Assembly: GCF_030818955.1 (NCBI RefSeq) | Contig: NZ_JAUTBF010000001.1 | Location: 2,790,001 to 2,854,000, forward strand | DNA: 64,000 nt | Source of the DNA: Microbacterium trichothecenolyticum | GTDB lineage: Bacteria; Actinomycetota; Actinomycetes; Actinomycetales; Microbacteriaceae | Direction of reading: 5' to 3' | Shown here: positions 8,598 through 17,950 of the stretch, piece by piece | Layout of the letters: each line of letters starts with the position of its first letter | How positions within the stretch are numbered: position 1 is the first letter of the stretch | Notes under the pieces: model-generated | What the model was told of the DNA's origin: nothing | The model's database searches: none | The model's input: the letters and a program-made list of their open reading frames with translations, nothing else | Program-made: the position numbers and the translations under genes

Positions 8598-10112
8598 TCA
8601 GCTGTTCTGCGGGAAGCCCAGGTTGATGCCGCCGTGGGTGGCGGGGTCCAGCCAGCGGCTGGTGACCGCCTTCTCGCGGGTGAAGAAGTCGAAGCCGTGC
8701 ACGCCGTACGCCTTGGCGTCGCCGAACAGGCTCTTCTTCCAGCCGCCGAACGAGTGATACGCCACCGGCACGGGGATAGGGACGTTGATGCCGATCATGC
8801 CGACCTGCACCTCGCTCTGGAAGCGGCGGGCAGCGCCGCCGTCGTTGGTGAAAATGGCGGTGCCGTTGCCGAACTCGCCGCTGTTGATGAGCGCGAGGCC
8901 CTCGTCGTAGGAGGCCACGCGCACGACCGAGAGCACGGGGCCGAAGATCTCGTCGGTGTACGCGCGAGATGACGTGGGGACGGCATCGAGCAGGGTGGGG
9001 CCGAAGAAGAAGCCGTCTTCGTGGCCCTCGATGCGCAAGCCGCGCCCGTCGACGACGACCCGCGCACCGTCGGCCTCGGCGATGTCGACGTAGGAGGCCA
9101 CCTTGTCGCGGTGCATCTCGCTGATCAGCGGGCCCATGTCGGGCTCCTCGGCCGCGGCGCCGTTGCCGATCCGCAGCTTCGCGATGCGCTCGGTGATCTT
9201 CTCGACGAGGTCGTCGGCGACGGGCTCGACGGCCAGCACGACCGAGACGGCCATGCACCGCTCGCCGGCGGCTCCGAACCCGGCGTTGACCGCCGAGTCG
9301 GCCACGAGGTCGAGGTCGGCGTCGGGGAGGACCAGCATGTGGTTCTTCGCTCCGCCGAGGGCCTGCACGCGCTTGCCGTTCCCCGCCGCAGTCTCGTAGA
9401 TGTACTGGGCGATCGGTGTGGAACCGACGAACGAGATCGACTGCACCTCGGGGGCGTGCAGCAGGCCGTCGACGGCGACCTTGTCGCCCTGCAGCACGGT
9501 GAAGGCGCCCGCGGGGAGACCGGCCTCCTTCCACAGCTGCGCCAGCCAGAGCGAAGCGGAGGGGTCTTTCTCGCTGGGTTTGAGGATCACGGCGTTGCCC
9601 GCGGCGAGGGCGATGGGGAAGAACCACATCGGCACCATCGCGGGAAAGTTGAAGGGGCTGATGACTCCGACGATTCCGAGCGGCTGCTTGAGCGAATACA
9701 CGTCGACGCCGGTCGAGGCGTTCTCGCTGTACGCCCCCTTGATGAGGTGCGGGAAGCCGGTGGCGAGTTCGACGACCTCCTGGCCGCGGGCGATCTCGCC
9801 CATCGCGTCCGAGAGCACTTTGCCGTGCTCGGCGGTGAGGATCGCGGCCAGCTCCGTCTTGCGGGCGTTCAGCAGCTCGCGAAACGCGAACAGCACGCTC
9901 TGCCGCTTCGCGATCGAGTACCCGCTCCACGCCTGGAATCCGCGCTCGGCCGAGGCGATGGCCGCTGCGACGTCGGCCTCGTCGGCCAGCGCCACGTGCG
10001 CCTGCACGACTCCGGTGGCCGGGTTGTATACGGGGGCGGTCCGCCCCCCGGACGAGCCGGCGGCGGCGCCGTCGAACCAGTGCGCGATGACGGGGAGGTC
10101 GTTGTCGGTCAT
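8598..10112 (-). CDS. mmsA: CoA-acylating methylmalonate-semialdehyde dehydrogenase
   Basis: A 504-aa aldehyde dehydrogenase that oxidises methylmalonate or malonate semialdehyde to propionyl- or acetyl-CoA with NAD+ and loss of CO2. Seen: ISPFNFPAMVPMWFFPIALAAGN, split as VISPFNFPAMVPMWFF and IALAAGNAVILKPSEKD; ALGGAKNHMLVLPDAD; and the nucleophile in FGAAGERCMAVS. The overall pattern, especially NFPAMVPMWFFP, is MmsA rather than generic ALDH. The ATG at 10112 follows GGGACGC. It is transcribed alone, convergent with the PucR-type regulator and divergent from the zinc transporter. With the aminotransferase at 5634-6959 it would complete valine, 3-aminoisobutyrate or beta-alanine breakdown. 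Confidence 0.9.
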   Translation of the reverse strand: MTDNDLPVIAHWFDGAAAGSSGGRTAPVYNPATGVVQAHVALADEADVAAAIASAERGFQAWSGYSIAKRQSVLFAFRELLNARKTELAAILTAEHGKVLSDAMGEIARGQEVVELATGFPHLIKGAYSENASTGVDVYSLKQPLGIVGVISPFNFPAMVPMWFFPIALAAGNAVILKPSEKDPSASLWLAQLWKEAGLPAGAFTVLQGDKVAVDGLLHAPEVQSISFVGSTPIAQYIYETAAGNGKRVQALGGAKNHMLVLPDADLDLVADSAVNAGFGAAGERCMAVSVVLAVEPVADDLVEKITERIAKLRIGNGAAAEEPDMGPLISEMHRDKVASYVDIAEADGARVVVDGRGLRIEGHEDGFFFGPTLLDAVPTSSRAYTDEIFGPVLSVVRVASYDEGLALINSGEFGNGTAIFTNDGGAARRFQSEVQVGMIGINVPIPVPVAYHSFGGWKKSLFGDAKAYGVHGFDFFTREKAVTSRWLDPATHGGINLGFPQNS

Positions 10113-10254
10113 GCGTCCCAGTAAAAGACGTCGTGGGAGGCGGAGTGGATGCCAATATGCCCAGCTTGCGTGCCATTCATGGACGATGTGGCAGTGCGTG
10201 TCGCCCGCGCATCTCGCGAGTCCCCGGGACGGTCGTGTGCGGTCTTCCGTGATT

Positions 10255-10283
10255 TTGAGAACGATTATCACGGGCGGTACCGT
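10255..10283 (+). promoter_or_regulatory. znuA promoter with Zur box
   Basis: The -35 TTGAGA (10255-10260) and -10 TACCGT (10278-10283) are 17 bp apart, and the -10 ends six bases before ATG 10290, so the mRNA should be leaderless. The 15-bp site TGAGAACGATTATCA (10256-10270) resembles the actinobacterial Zur box and covers the -35 and part of the spacer; bound Zur would block RNA polymerase. Confidence 0.8.
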
Positions 10284-10289
10284 GGCATC

Positions 10290-11288
10290 ATGACCCGACG
10301 CCTTCTCGCCCCCGTCGTCCTCGGAGCCGCCTCCGTCCTCGCTCTCGCCGGTTGCGCCGGCGGCAGCCCCGCCGCGAGCGGCTCGGCCTCCCCCACCAGC
10401 AAGGTCAATGTGGTGGCCTCCACCGATGTGTACGGCTCGATCGCCGAGGCCATCGGTGGCGACTTCGTCGACGTGACCTCGATCATCACCTCGCCCACGC
10501 AGGACCCCCACGAGTACGAGGCCAGCGCGCAGGATCAGCTCACCCTGAAGAACGCGGGCCTGGTCATCGAGAACGGTGCCGGCTACGACGCCTTCATGGA
10601 GGGCCTCGTGCAGGCCAGCGGCACGAGCGCGCCGGTCATCGTCGCCGCCGAGTACAACCACGACTACCCCGGCGCCGCATCGCACGACGCCACGGCCAGC
10701 CCCGCGCCCAGCGAGAGCGCCGACGACCACGACCACGCCGACGACGGGCACGACCACATCGAAGGCTTCAACGAGCACGTCTGGTACGACCCGCACACGA
10801 TCGAAGACCTCACCGCGGCCATCGCGAAGGAGCTCGGTGAGCTGGCGCCCGACCACGCCTCCGACTTCGAGGCGAACGCCGACGCCTTCACCAAGCAGAT
10901 CGGCGGTCTCGAGGACTCCCTCGAGCAGATCAAGGCGAAGGATGCCGGCGCGAAGATCTTCGTGACCGAGCCGGTGCCGCTGTACCTCACCGCCGCGGCC
11001 GGCCTCGCCAACGCGACCCCGAACGAGTTCAGCGAGTCGGTCGAAGAGGGACAGGACGTGCCGCCCGCGACCCTGCTCGAGTCGCTCCAGCTGCTCGACT
11101 CGGGCGAGATCAAGGTCGTGATCGTCAACCCGCAGACCGGTGGCGCCGAGGTCACCCAGATCGAGAACGAGGCCAAGGCCAAGAACATCCCGGTGATCGA
11201 GTTCACCGAAACGCTCCCCGACGGCCAGACTTACCTTTCGTGGATGCAGAGCAACATCGCGGCACTGTCCAGCGCTCTGGCGGCGTGA
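10290..11288 (+). CDS. znuA: Zinc ABC transporter substrate-binding lipoprotein (ZnuA/AdcA type)
   Basis: Cluster A-I metal-binding lipoprotein, 332 aa. The signal peptide ends in lipobox LAGC (Cys near residue 22). VNVVASTDVYGSIAEAIGG and DPHEYEASAQDQL carry the first metal-binding His. A His/Asp-rich loop (DDHDHADDGHDH, about residues 147-158) is typical of zinc members. HVWYDPHTIEDL and FVTEPVPLYLT provide further ligand regions. It heads znuA-znuC-znuB; its stop overlaps the next GTG. The Zur box in the promoter and zur just downstream make zinc the likely substrate rather than manganese. Confidence 0.92.
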   Translation: MTRRLLAPVVLGAASVLALAGCAGGSPAASGSASPTSKVNVVASTDVYGSIAEAIGGDFVDVTSIITSPTQDPHEYEASAQDQLTLKNAGLVIENGAGYDAFMEGLVQASGTSAPVIVAAEYNHDYPGAASHDATASPAPSESADDHDHADDGHDHIEGFNEHVWYDPHTIEDLTAAIAKELGELAPDHASDFEANADAFTKQIGGLEDSLEQIKAKDAGAKIFVTEPVPLYLTAAAGLANATPNEFSESVEEGQDVPPATLLESLQLLDSGEIKVVIVNPQTGGAEVTQIENEAKAKNIPVIEFTETLPDGQTYLSWMQSNIAALSSALAA

Positions 11289-12100
11289 GCACCGCTGCAC
11301 CGCTGCGCATCCGCGGCGCCGCCCTCGAACGGGGCGGCCGGGAGCTGTGGGCCGGGCTCGACCTCGAGGTCGAGCCCGGCGAGCTCGTCGCGGTGCTCGG
11401 TCCCAGCGGATCGGGCAAAACCACCCTGCTGCGCGCGATCCTCGGCCTCGAGCGGCTCAGCGCGGGGTCGGTCGAGGCGCTCGGTTCCCCCGTGCGCCGG
11501 GCGGGCAACCGCCACATCGGCTACATCCCCCAGCAGCGCCCGCTGCCGCGCGAAACCCCGCTGCGCGGCCGCGACATCGTCGGCCTCGGCGTCGACGGTC
11601 ACCGCCTCGGCCTGCCGCTGTCGCGCAAGAAAGATCGCGCGCGCATCGATGAGCTGCTCGCGGCCGTCGGTGCCTCCGACTTCGGCGACCGTCCCGTCGG
11701 GCTGCTGTCCGGTGGTGAGCAGCAGCGCCTGCGCGTGGGGCAGGCCCTCGCCGACGACCCGGCCCTGCTCCTGTGCGACGAGCCCCTCACGAGCCTCGAC
11801 CTGGCGAACCAGCAGGCGGTGGTCCGTCTCATCGACCGTCATCGTCGCGAGCGCAACGCCGCCGTGCTGCTGGTCACCCACGACATCAACCCCGTGCTCT
11901 CGCGCGTGGACCGCATCCTCTACATCGCGCACGGGCGGTTCACGCTCGGGCGACCCGACGAGGTACTCACCACCGAGACGCTCACTGCTCTGTACGGCGC
12001 ACCCGTGTACGTCGTGCGGGCCGGCGGTCAGCTGATCGTCGTGGGCGCTCCCGACGCCGACGAGTCGCACCACCACCATCACGACGAGGACGACGCATGA
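11285..12100 (+). CDS. znuC: Zinc ABC transporter ATP-binding protein
   Basis: A 271-aa ATPase energising zinc import. Walker A GPSGSGKTT, Q-loop YIPQQRPLP, signature LSGGEQQRLRVGQA, Walker B LLLCDEPLTSLD, H-loop VTHD. The C-terminus ends DESHHHHHDEDDA, a metal-binding tail often seen in zinc transporters. Its GTG at 11285 overlaps the znuA stop (GTGA) and its stop overlaps the permease ATG, so translation is coupled. Confidence 0.92.
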   Translation: MSTAAPLRIRGAALERGGRELWAGLDLEVEPGELVAVLGPSGSGKTTLLRAILGLERLSAGSVEALGSPVRRAGNRHIGYIPQQRPLPRETPLRGRDIVGLGVDGHRLGLPLSRKKDRARIDELLAAVGASDFGDRPVGLLSGGEQQRLRVGQALADDPALLLCDEPLTSLDLANQQAVVRLIDRHRRERNAAVLLVTHDINPVLSRVDRILYIAHGRFTLGRPDEVLTTETLTALYGAPVYVVRAGGQLIVVGAPDADESHHHHHDEDDA

Positions 12101-12957
12101 ACTGGTCCGATGTCGGCGACGCCCTCTTCGGGGGCGTGAGCCAGTACGGCGCCATCCTCGAGCTCGTGCAGAACTCGGTCTACGCCGGTGCCGTCCTGGG
12201 TCTGGTGGGCGGCCTGATCGGCGTGTTCGTGATGCAGCGCGACATGGCCTTCGCGGTGCACGGCATCAGCGAGCTGTCGTTCGCCGGTGCCGCGGTCGCG
12301 CTGCTGATCGGCGTCGACGTGGTGACGGGCTCGATCGTGGGCTCGCTCATCGCCGCAGCCCTCATCGGCCTGCTCGGTGCGCGCGCCCGCGACCGCAACT
12401 CGATCATCGGGGTGCTCATGCCGTTCGGCCTGGGCGTCGGCATCCTGTGCCTGTCGCTGTACAACGGCCGTAGCGTCACCCGTTTCAGCCTGTTGACCGG
12501 CCAGATCGTGTCGGTGCAGAGCGAGCAGCTGGGCTGGCTGGTCGTGATCGGCGTCGCCGTGCTCGTCGCCCTGCTGCTGATCTGGCGTCCGCTGCGTTTC
12601 GACTCGCTCGACCCGCAGTCGGCGGCCGCGCGAGGGGTGCCCACGACCGCGGTGTCACTGGCGTTCATGCTGCTGCTCGGACTCATCGTGGCGGTGGCGG
12701 TGCACATCATCGGGGCGCTGCTGGTCATGGCGTTGCTCGTGACACCGGCGGCGGCCGCGATGCGCGTGGCATCCGGGCCCCTGTCCGTGCCGCTGCTGGC
12801 GGCGACGTTCGGCTTCGTCTCTGCTGTCGGCGGCGTGCTGCTGTCTGTCGCCGGAACGCTGCCGGTGAGCCCCTACATCACCACGATCTCGTTCGCGATC
12901 TACCTCGCGTGCCGCCTCATCGGAGCCCGGCGCGACCGCACGACCCGCGCGTTGTAG
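12097..12957 (+). CDS. znuB: Zinc ABC transporter permease
   Basis: ABC-3 family permease, 286 aa, about eight hydrophobic segments; AFAVHGISELSFAGAAVALLIG (quoted short: HGISELSFAGAA) and GALLVMALLVTPAAAA are family signatures. The ATG overlaps the ATPase stop by 4 nt. Only 43 nt separate it from zur, which has its own -10. Confidence 0.92.
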   Translation: MNWSDVGDALFGGVSQYGAILELVQNSVYAGAVLGLVGGLIGVFVMQRDMAFAVHGISELSFAGAAVALLIGVDVVTGSIVGSLIAAALIGLLGARARDRNSIIGVLMPFGLGVGILCLSLYNGRSVTRFSLLTGQIVSVQSEQLGWLVVIGVAVLVALLLIWRPLRFDSLDPQSAAARGVPTTAVSLAFMLLLGLIVAVAVHIIGALLVMALLVTPAAAAMRVASGPLSVPLLAATFGFVSAVGGVLLSVAGTLPVSPYITTISFAIYLACRLIGARRDRTTRAL

Positions 12958-12987
12958 CACGCCCAGCCGATTCACCGATCCCGTCGG

Positions 12988-12993
12988 TAGAAT
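12988..12993 (+). promoter_or_regulatory. -10 hexamer TAGAAT of zur
   Basis: TAGAAT ends seven bases before the zur ATG, consistent with a leaderless transcript. No Zur-like palindrome is seen here, so zur is not obviously autoregulated. Confidence 0.45.
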
Positions 12994-13000
12994 CTCGGGC

Positions 13001-13414
13001 ATGGTCCAGCGCAACACGTGGCAGCGAGAACGCGTGCGCGAAGCCCTGTCCGGTGCGGGCGGCTTCGTCAGTGCGCAGGCGCTGCACGCCACGCTGCGCG
13101 ACGAGAACACCGGAATCGGCCTGGCGACCGTGTATCGCACGCTCGCGGGCCTGGCCGCCAAGGGCGACGCCGACTCGCTGCAGAGCCCCGACGGTGAGAA
13201 TCTCTTCCGCGCCTGCGAGACGCGAGGGCACCACCACCATCTGATCTGCCGTTCCTGCGGAGTGGCCGTCGAGATCGCCGCCACCGACGTCGAGGAATGG
13301 GCGCAGCGCACGGCCGCCCAGCACGGTTTCTCCGAAGCCGAGCATGTGGTCGACATCTTCGGTATCTGCACCGATTGTGCTCGCGCGCGCGCCCGTGAGC
13401 GTGGCGACGAGTAG
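13001..13414 (+). CDS. zur: Fur-family zinc uptake regulator Zur
   Basis: A 137-aa repressor. N-terminal winged helix (VREALSGAGGFVSAQALH and TGIGLATVYRTLAGLAAKG), then the dimerisation domain with metal-binding TRGHHHHLICRSC and two CxxC pairs (CRSC, CTDC) that hold structural zinc. Position immediately after znuACB and the Zur box upstream of znuA support Zur over Fur or Mur. It should repress znuACB when zinc is plentiful; downstream transport genes overlap its end and may be co-transcribed. Confidence 0.88.
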   Translation: MVQRNTWQRERVREALSGAGGFVSAQALHATLRDENTGIGLATVYRTLAGLAAKGDADSLQSPDGENLFRACETRGHHHHLICRSCGVAVEIAATDVEEWAQRTAAQHGFSEAEHVVDIFGICTDCARARARERGDE

Positions 13415-14432
13415 TCGCATCGCGGCGTCGTCGACGCCCTCGCGCACCGGCGCACCTCGCACCCTCGTCGCGCTCGGCCTGGGTGCCGTGGTGGTGACGG
13501 TGCTGTTCCTCATCGACGCGTACGCACCCACGTTCTTCGCCGCCCCCTTGCCCACGCGGGCGCAAGACGGGCTGACGCTCGCTCTCAGCGTGCTCATCGA
13601 GTCACTGCCCTTCGTCGTCCTCGGCGTGCTGCTGTCGATCATCGTGCAGGTGTGGGTGCCGCCGGGCGCCATCGAACGGTGGATGCCGCGGGCTCCCTGG
13701 GCGCGCCGGGCGGTGCTGTCGCTGCTGGGCATGTTCATCCCGGTCTGCGAGTGCGGCAACGTCCCCTTCGCGCGGGGTCTGCTCATGCGCGGCTTCGGAG
13801 TCTCCGACACTCTGACGTTCCTCGTGGCGGCGCCGATCGTCAACCCGATCGTCATCATCTCCACGCACGCCGCGTTCGGCTTCAGCGACGGCATCCTGGT
13901 CGCCCGTCTCATCGGCGGGTACCTCGTCGCCAACCTCATCGGGTGGCTCTACAGCCGGCATCCTGATCCCGACAAGCTCCTGACCGAGCGCTTCCTCGAG
14001 ACGTGCGAGATCGTCGTGCAGGAGCGCGGCGACCGCGGGCGCCGCTCGCTCGCACAGTTCATCGTCGAGCTGCGCTCGGTCATGCCCGCGCTCGTCATCG
14101 GCTCGCTGCTGGCGGGGGCGGTTCAGGTGCTGATCCCGCGAAGCGCCCTGCTGGCCATCGGCTCCGACCCGGCCCTCTCGGTCGCGGCGATGATGCTGCT
14201 GGCCGTCGTGGTGTCGCTGTGTTCGAACGTCGACGCCTTCTTCGCGCTGTCATTCGCCTCGACCTTCACACCTGGATCGATCGTCGCCTTCCTCGTCGTG
14301 GGTCCGATCGTCGACCTCAAGATGATCGCGTTGCTGCGCACGACCTTCAGCACCCGCGTCCTCGTCGGCATGACGGTGGTCGTCGTGCTGTTCGCCTTCG
14401 CGCTCGGAACGGTGGTGAACCTCCTTGTCTAG
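13395..14432 (+). CDS. COG0701-family permease linked to zinc genes
   Basis: A ~345-aa membrane protein with eight or so hydrophobic segments, the family motif FIPVCECGNVPFARGL and repeated VAAPIVNPIVI and VVGPIVDLKMI blocks typical of DUF318 permeases. The start is uncertain: GTG 13395 or GTG 13401, both overlapping the end of zur. The next gene overlaps by 8 nt. Paired COG0701 and TIGR03943/COG3689 genes next to Zur genes are known elsewhere and are thought to move or handle metal; function here is inferred from that linkage. Confidence 0.78.
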   Translation: MSVATSSRIAASSTPSRTGAPRTLVALGLGAVVVTVLFLIDAYAPTFFAAPLPTRAQDGLTLALSVLIESLPFVVLGVLLSIIVQVWVPPGAIERWMPRAPWARRAVLSLLGMFIPVCECGNVPFARGLLMRGFGVSDTLTFLVAAPIVNPIVIISTHAAFGFSDGILVARLIGGYLVANLIGWLYSRHPDPDKLLTERFLETCEIVVQERGDRGRRSLAQFIVELRSVMPALVIGSLLAGAVQVLIPRSALLAIGSDPALSVAAMMLLAVVVSLCSNVDAFFALSFASTFTPGSIVAFLVVGPIVDLKMIALLRTTFSTRVLVGMTVVVVLFAFALGTVVNLLV

Positions 14433-15282
14433 ATCGGGCGCCCTCGCCACGCGTTGGCTCGGTGTCGGCCTCACCGCGTGTCTGTCGATCACGACGATCA
14501 CGCTGTGGGTCACCGGTCGCATGGCGCTGTACATCAACCCCGACTCGGCGTGGTTCGCCGTGGGGATGTCGTTCGTCGCCCTGATCGGCGCCATCGCCTC
14601 GTTCGCCCTGCCGCTGGGGGCCGAGGCCGATCATGGCCACGACCACGAGCACGGCCATGCCCCCGCGGCCGCCTCGGCCCGCCGCGAGGCCTTCGCGCAC
14701 GCCGACCATGCGCACTCCGACCCCGCCGACGACCACGACCACGCCGCGCACGACCACCTCGCCGCGCGCCCGCGTCTGACGCCCGCGGGAATCGCCGCCT
14801 TCACGGGTGGCCTGCTCGCCTCGGGCACGGTGATCGCGGTGCTGCTCACCCCCGCGGCCTCGCTCTCGACCGAGCTCGCCGTCTCGCGCGACGTGGGGGC
14901 GCCGCCGCTGTTCGCGGGGTCCGATGTCGTCACCCTGGCCGCCTCGGGCGATACCTCGAAATTCGGCGTCGGCGACTGGTCGGCGGTGTTCGCCCACGCC
15001 ACCAACCCTGAGACGTTCGACGGCAAGCCGGTCACGCTCACCGGTTTCATCACCGCGGGCGCCGACGGGGCGAGCTTCGACCTCACGCGCCTGGTGATCA
15101 CGCACTGCGTCATCGACGCGCAGACGGCCCGCCTGCCGATCGCCGCGCCCGGCACCGCGCCGGCCACGGGGCAATGGGTCACGGTCACGGGCACGGTGCG
15201 CTCCAGTGGCGACGGCAAGCTCGAGGTGCACGCCGACCAGGTCGCGGCGATCGACGAGCCGGCGGACCCCTATGAGTACTGA
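14425..15282 (+). CDS. TIGR03943-type membrane protein with His-rich loop
   Basis: About 285 aa. Two N-terminal membrane segments, then a histidine/aspartate-rich cytosolic or extracellular loop (HGHDHEHGHAPA, HADHAHSDPADDHDHAAHDH) that could bind zinc, a third membrane segment and a C-terminal OB-like domain (VTLTGFITAG, VITHCVIDAQ, WVTVTGTVR). The conserved Cys in THCVIDA and the pairing with the preceding permease are family features. The likely start is TTG 14425, overlapping the permease stop; no better codon fits the first membrane helix. Confidence 0.75.
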   Translation: MSRSGALATRWLGVGLTACLSITTITLWVTGRMALYINPDSAWFAVGMSFVALIGAIASFALPLGAEADHGHDHEHGHAPAAASARREAFAHADHAHSDPADDHDHAAHDHLAARPRLTPAGIAAFTGGLLASGTVIAVLLTPAASLSTELAVSRDVGAPPLFAGSDVVTLAASGDTSKFGVGDWSAVFAHATNPETFDGKPVTLTGFITAGADGASFDLTRLVITHCVIDAQTARLPIAAPGTAPATGQWVTVTGTVRSSGDGKLEVHADQVAAIDEPADPYEY

Positions 15283-16699
15283 GACCCGGCGCGGCGGCGG
15301 GGAGACCCGCCGCGTCCGCGCCCGCCGTCGACGTGGGCGCGGCTTCCTGCTGGCGTTCGGGGCCGTGCTGCTCGCGCTGGTGCTCGTGGGCGGCGTCGGC
15401 GGTGTCGTCGCGGTTGCGCAGGGGCCCCGCGTCACCGACGTGCAGGTCGACCCGCAGGCGGCCGTCGCGGCATCCGGCTCGCGGGTCATTCTGACCACGA
15501 CGCAGTCGCTGCAGACGGTCGACCCGTCGCAGGTGTCTGTCGACCCCGCGACGCCGTTCACCGTCGACACCTCCGGTCGCAGCGTCGGCGTGCGTTTCAC
15601 CCTGCCGCTTCGCGACGACACCGATTACCGCATCACGATCGACGGTGTCAGCGGCCTCGGGGCGGGGCCCGCCGCGACGCTCACCGAGACCTTCCGGACG
15701 CCGCCGTTGCAGGCCTACCTGATGCAGCGGGGCACGCCCGAGGGCGACACGATCTTCCGCACCGATCTGCAGGGCCAGGCGGGGCTGCCCGTCTTCGTGC
15801 ACGAGCACATCGAAGACTTCCGCGCGACGGCGAACCACCTCGTCATCTCGGTGCGCGACGGCGATACGGCGCGCGTCATCGTGACCGACCCCGACGGCAA
15901 GAACCCGCACGACATCCCCCTCCCCGGTCCCGGGTTCGTGACGAATCTCCAGTCGGCCGACCGCGGCGAACGCATCGGCTTCACCTTCTCGGACGCCGAC
16001 CTCAGCGCCGCCGGAGGACGCGAGAGCCGACTCTTCACCGCCTCGGCCGCCGACGACTCGGCCCCCGTCGAGGTGGGTCTGAACGGCGGCGACGTCCGTA
16101 TCGCCGACTGGCGGTTCGTTCCCGACACCGACAGCATGCTCGTGCTCACCTTCGACTCGCGGCTCCTGCTCACCGACGCGCAGGGTGGCAATGCCGCGCC
16201 GTTGGGCAATGCGGTGTCGATCGACGGCATCGCCCGCGGATCGTCGGTGGCGATCGTGGAGCGGGCCGACGGCATCCGGGAGATCAATCTCACGGACGGG
16301 TCGGAGCAGTCGCTCGTGCAGCCGGTCGATCCACCGGGCCTGCCCGGGCGGGCGACCCCGGTCCCGGGCACGGGTGCGGGCACCATTCGCTCGTTCGCCG
16401 ACATCAGCGCCGACGGCGTCTCACGCTCCACCACGGTCGCCCACGTCGACACGTCGGGTGCCGTGCGACCGATCCTCAGCGTGCCGGGATCCGACACGGT
16501 GCTGCAGACCTGCGTCTCGCCGAGCGGCCGCTACGCCGCGGTCCTCGTGGCGCCCCGCGCCGTCGACAACCCGTTCGACCGGTACCAGCTGCCGCTGCCC
16601 GAGCGGCTGCTCACCCATCTGATCGAGGTCGACACGGGGCAGGAACTGGCCGCGCTGCAGGGCTTCGACCTGTCGTGGTGCCAGGTCCCGCCGCAATGA
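15272..16699 (+). CDS. Single-pass membrane protein with Ig-like and beta-propeller-like ectodomain
   Basis: A 475-aa protein not assignable to a named family. A basic N-terminus ([12 protein letters not shown]) precedes one membrane helix (FLLAFGAVLLALVLVGGVGG), then a bacterial-Ig-like domain (about 60-145, VDPSQVSVDPATPFTVD) and a region of repeated beta strands with Asp-rich turns (VTDPDGKNPHDIPLPG, LTFDSRLLLTDAQG) resembling WD40/TolB-type blades. The ATG at 15272 overlaps the upstream stop; its own stop overlaps the glycosylase ATG. It is probably exported and anchored; no enzymatic motif is seen. Confidence 0.7.
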   Translation: MSTETRRGGGETRRVRARRRRGRGFLLAFGAVLLALVLVGGVGGVVAVAQGPRVTDVQVDPQAAVAASGSRVILTTTQSLQTVDPSQVSVDPATPFTVDTSGRSVGVRFTLPLRDDTDYRITIDGVSGLGAGPAATLTETFRTPPLQAYLMQRGTPEGDTIFRTDLQGQAGLPVFVHEHIEDFRATANHLVISVRDGDTARVIVTDPDGKNPHDIPLPGPGFVTNLQSADRGERIGFTFSDADLSAAGGRESRLFTASAADDSAPVEVGLNGGDVRIADWRFVPDTDSMLVLTFDSRLLLTDAQGGNAAPLGNAVSIDGIARGSSVAIVERADGIREINLTDGSEQSLVQPVDPPGLPGRATPVPGTGAGTIRSFADISADGVSRSTTVAHVDTSGAVRPILSVPGSDTVLQTCVSPSGRYAAVLVAPRAVDNPFDRYQLPLPERLLTHLIEVDTGQELAALQGFDLSWCQVPPQ

Positions 16700-17397
16700 C
16701 CCGATCCGCGACGCGGGACGACCTGTCGGCGCTGCCCGTCGAGGTCGCGCCGTCGCTGCTGGGCGCGCTGCTCGAGACGGTGGTGCAGGGCGAGCGCGTG
16801 GTCGTGCGGCTCACCGAGGTCGAGGCGTACCACGGGCGGGGCACGGGAGCCCTGCCCGACCCGGGCTCGCACGCCCGCATGGGACCGACCGCGCGCAACG
16901 CCACCATGTGGGGCGAACCCGGACACCTCTACGTGTACCTGAGCCACGGCATCCACTCGTGCGTCAACGTCGTGTGCGGGCCCGACGGCGTGGCCGGCGG
17001 TGTGCTGCTGCGTGCGGGCGAGGTCGTGGAGGGCGCCGATGTCGCCGAGCGGCGTCGGCTCGAGCGCCGCGGGGCCGTGCGATCGCCCCGCGACCTGGCG
17101 CGAGGGCCGGGTCGGCTCGGCGACGCCGTGGGTCTGCGGCATCCCGTGCACGACGGCATCGATGCGGTGACCGGCGCGGAGCGCGCCGGTGCGCGAGCGC
17201 ACCTGCTGCTACCGACGGAACCTCCCGCCCGCATCGCCTCCGGGCCGCGGGTCGGCGTCGCGGGGCTGGCGGGAACGGACGCTTTCCCGTGGCGCTTCTG
17301 GATCGAGGGGGATACCACGGTGTCGGCGTTCCGCTGGGGGCGCGGAGCCGCGGAGGCGGCCGCTCGTCAAGGCGACACGCCGTCCGTGCTAGACTGA
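16696..17397 (+). CDS. DNA-3-methyladenine glycosylase (AAG/MPG family)
   Basis: A 233-aa base-excision-repair glycosylase removing alkylated purines. Family blocks: [11 protein letters not shown] with the catalytic Glu, [35 protein letters not shown] and [10 protein letters not shown], plus [14 protein letters not shown]. The ATG at 16696 overlaps the preceding stop (ATGA). Confidence 0.9.
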   Translation: MTRSATRDDLSALPVEVAPSLLGALLETVVQGERVVVRLTEVEAYHGRGTGALPDPGSHARMGPTARNATMWGEPGHLYVYLSHGIHSCVNVVCGPDGVAGGVLLRAGEVVEGADVAERRRLERRGAVRSPRDLARGPGRLGDAVGLRHPVHDGIDAVTGAERAGARAHLLLPTEPPARIASGPRVGVAGLAGTDAFPWRFWIEGDTTVSAFRWGRGAAEAAARQGDTPSVLD

Positions 17398-17539
17398 CTC
17401 CTTGACTGCGCGCACTCCAGCGCTCAGCTCGTACCCCTCCTTCTGGCACCGGCTTCGCGCTGCGTTCGGGCGGGGGGTGTGCAGACAAGGGATCTTGGGT
17501 GGCACCGTCCGGTGTCACGGTACAGAAGGAGACATCACC

Positions 17540-17776
17540 ATGGCAGCAGTGTGCCAGGTGACTGGAGCGGTTCCCGGCTTCGGTCACAACATCTCGCACT
17601 CGCACCGCCGGACGAAGCGCCGCTTCGACCCGAACGTGCAGAAGAAGACCTACTTCGTTCCGTCGCTGGGTCGCAACATCAAGCTCAACGTCTCGGCGAA
17701 GGGCATCAAGGTCATCGACGCTCGCGGCATCGAGTCCGTCGTCCGTGACCTGCAGGCGAAGGGCGTGAAGCTGTAA
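17540..17776 (+). CDS. rpmB: 50S ribosomal protein L28, zinc-free form
   Basis: A 78-aa L28. [20 protein letters not shown] lacks the CxxC pairs of zinc-binding L28, so this is the cysteine-free (C-) type. Strong Shine-Dalgarno AGAAGGAG at 17524-17531. The 5' leader has an 8-bp stem with one G-U pair (17499-17518) just before the ribosome site. Its stop overlaps the rpmG ATG. No Zur box is visible upstream. Confidence 0.95.
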   Translation: MAAVCQVTGAVPGFGHNISHSHRRTKRRFDPNVQKKTYFVPSLGRNIKLNVSAKGIKVIDARGIESVVRDLQAKGVKL

Positions 17777-17946
17777 TGGCGAAGAAGGCTCAGGACGTTC
17801 GTCCGATCATCAAGCTGCGCTCGACCGCCGGCACGGGGTACACCTACGTGACGCGCAAGAACCGCCGCAACAACCCCGACCGCATCGTGCTCAAGAAGTA
17901 CGACCCTGTGGTCCGCAAGCACGTCGACTTCCGAGAGGAGCGCTAA
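17776..17946 (+). CDS. rpmG: 50S ribosomal protein L33, zinc-free form
   Basis: A 56-aa L33 ([19 protein letters not shown] to HVDFREER) with no cysteines, hence the C- paralogue. The ATG at 17776 overlaps the rpmB TAA by one base; the TAA at 17944-17946 is followed four bases later by rpsN. Confidence 0.95.
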   Translation: MAKKAQDVRPIIKLRSTAGTGYTYVTRKNRRNNPDRIVLKKYDPVVRKHVDFREER

Positions 17947-17950
17947 GCAC

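Noticed and set aside
17398..17539. Zur box upstream of rpmB
   Set aside because: No A/T-rich TGA-N9-TCA type palindrome in this region.
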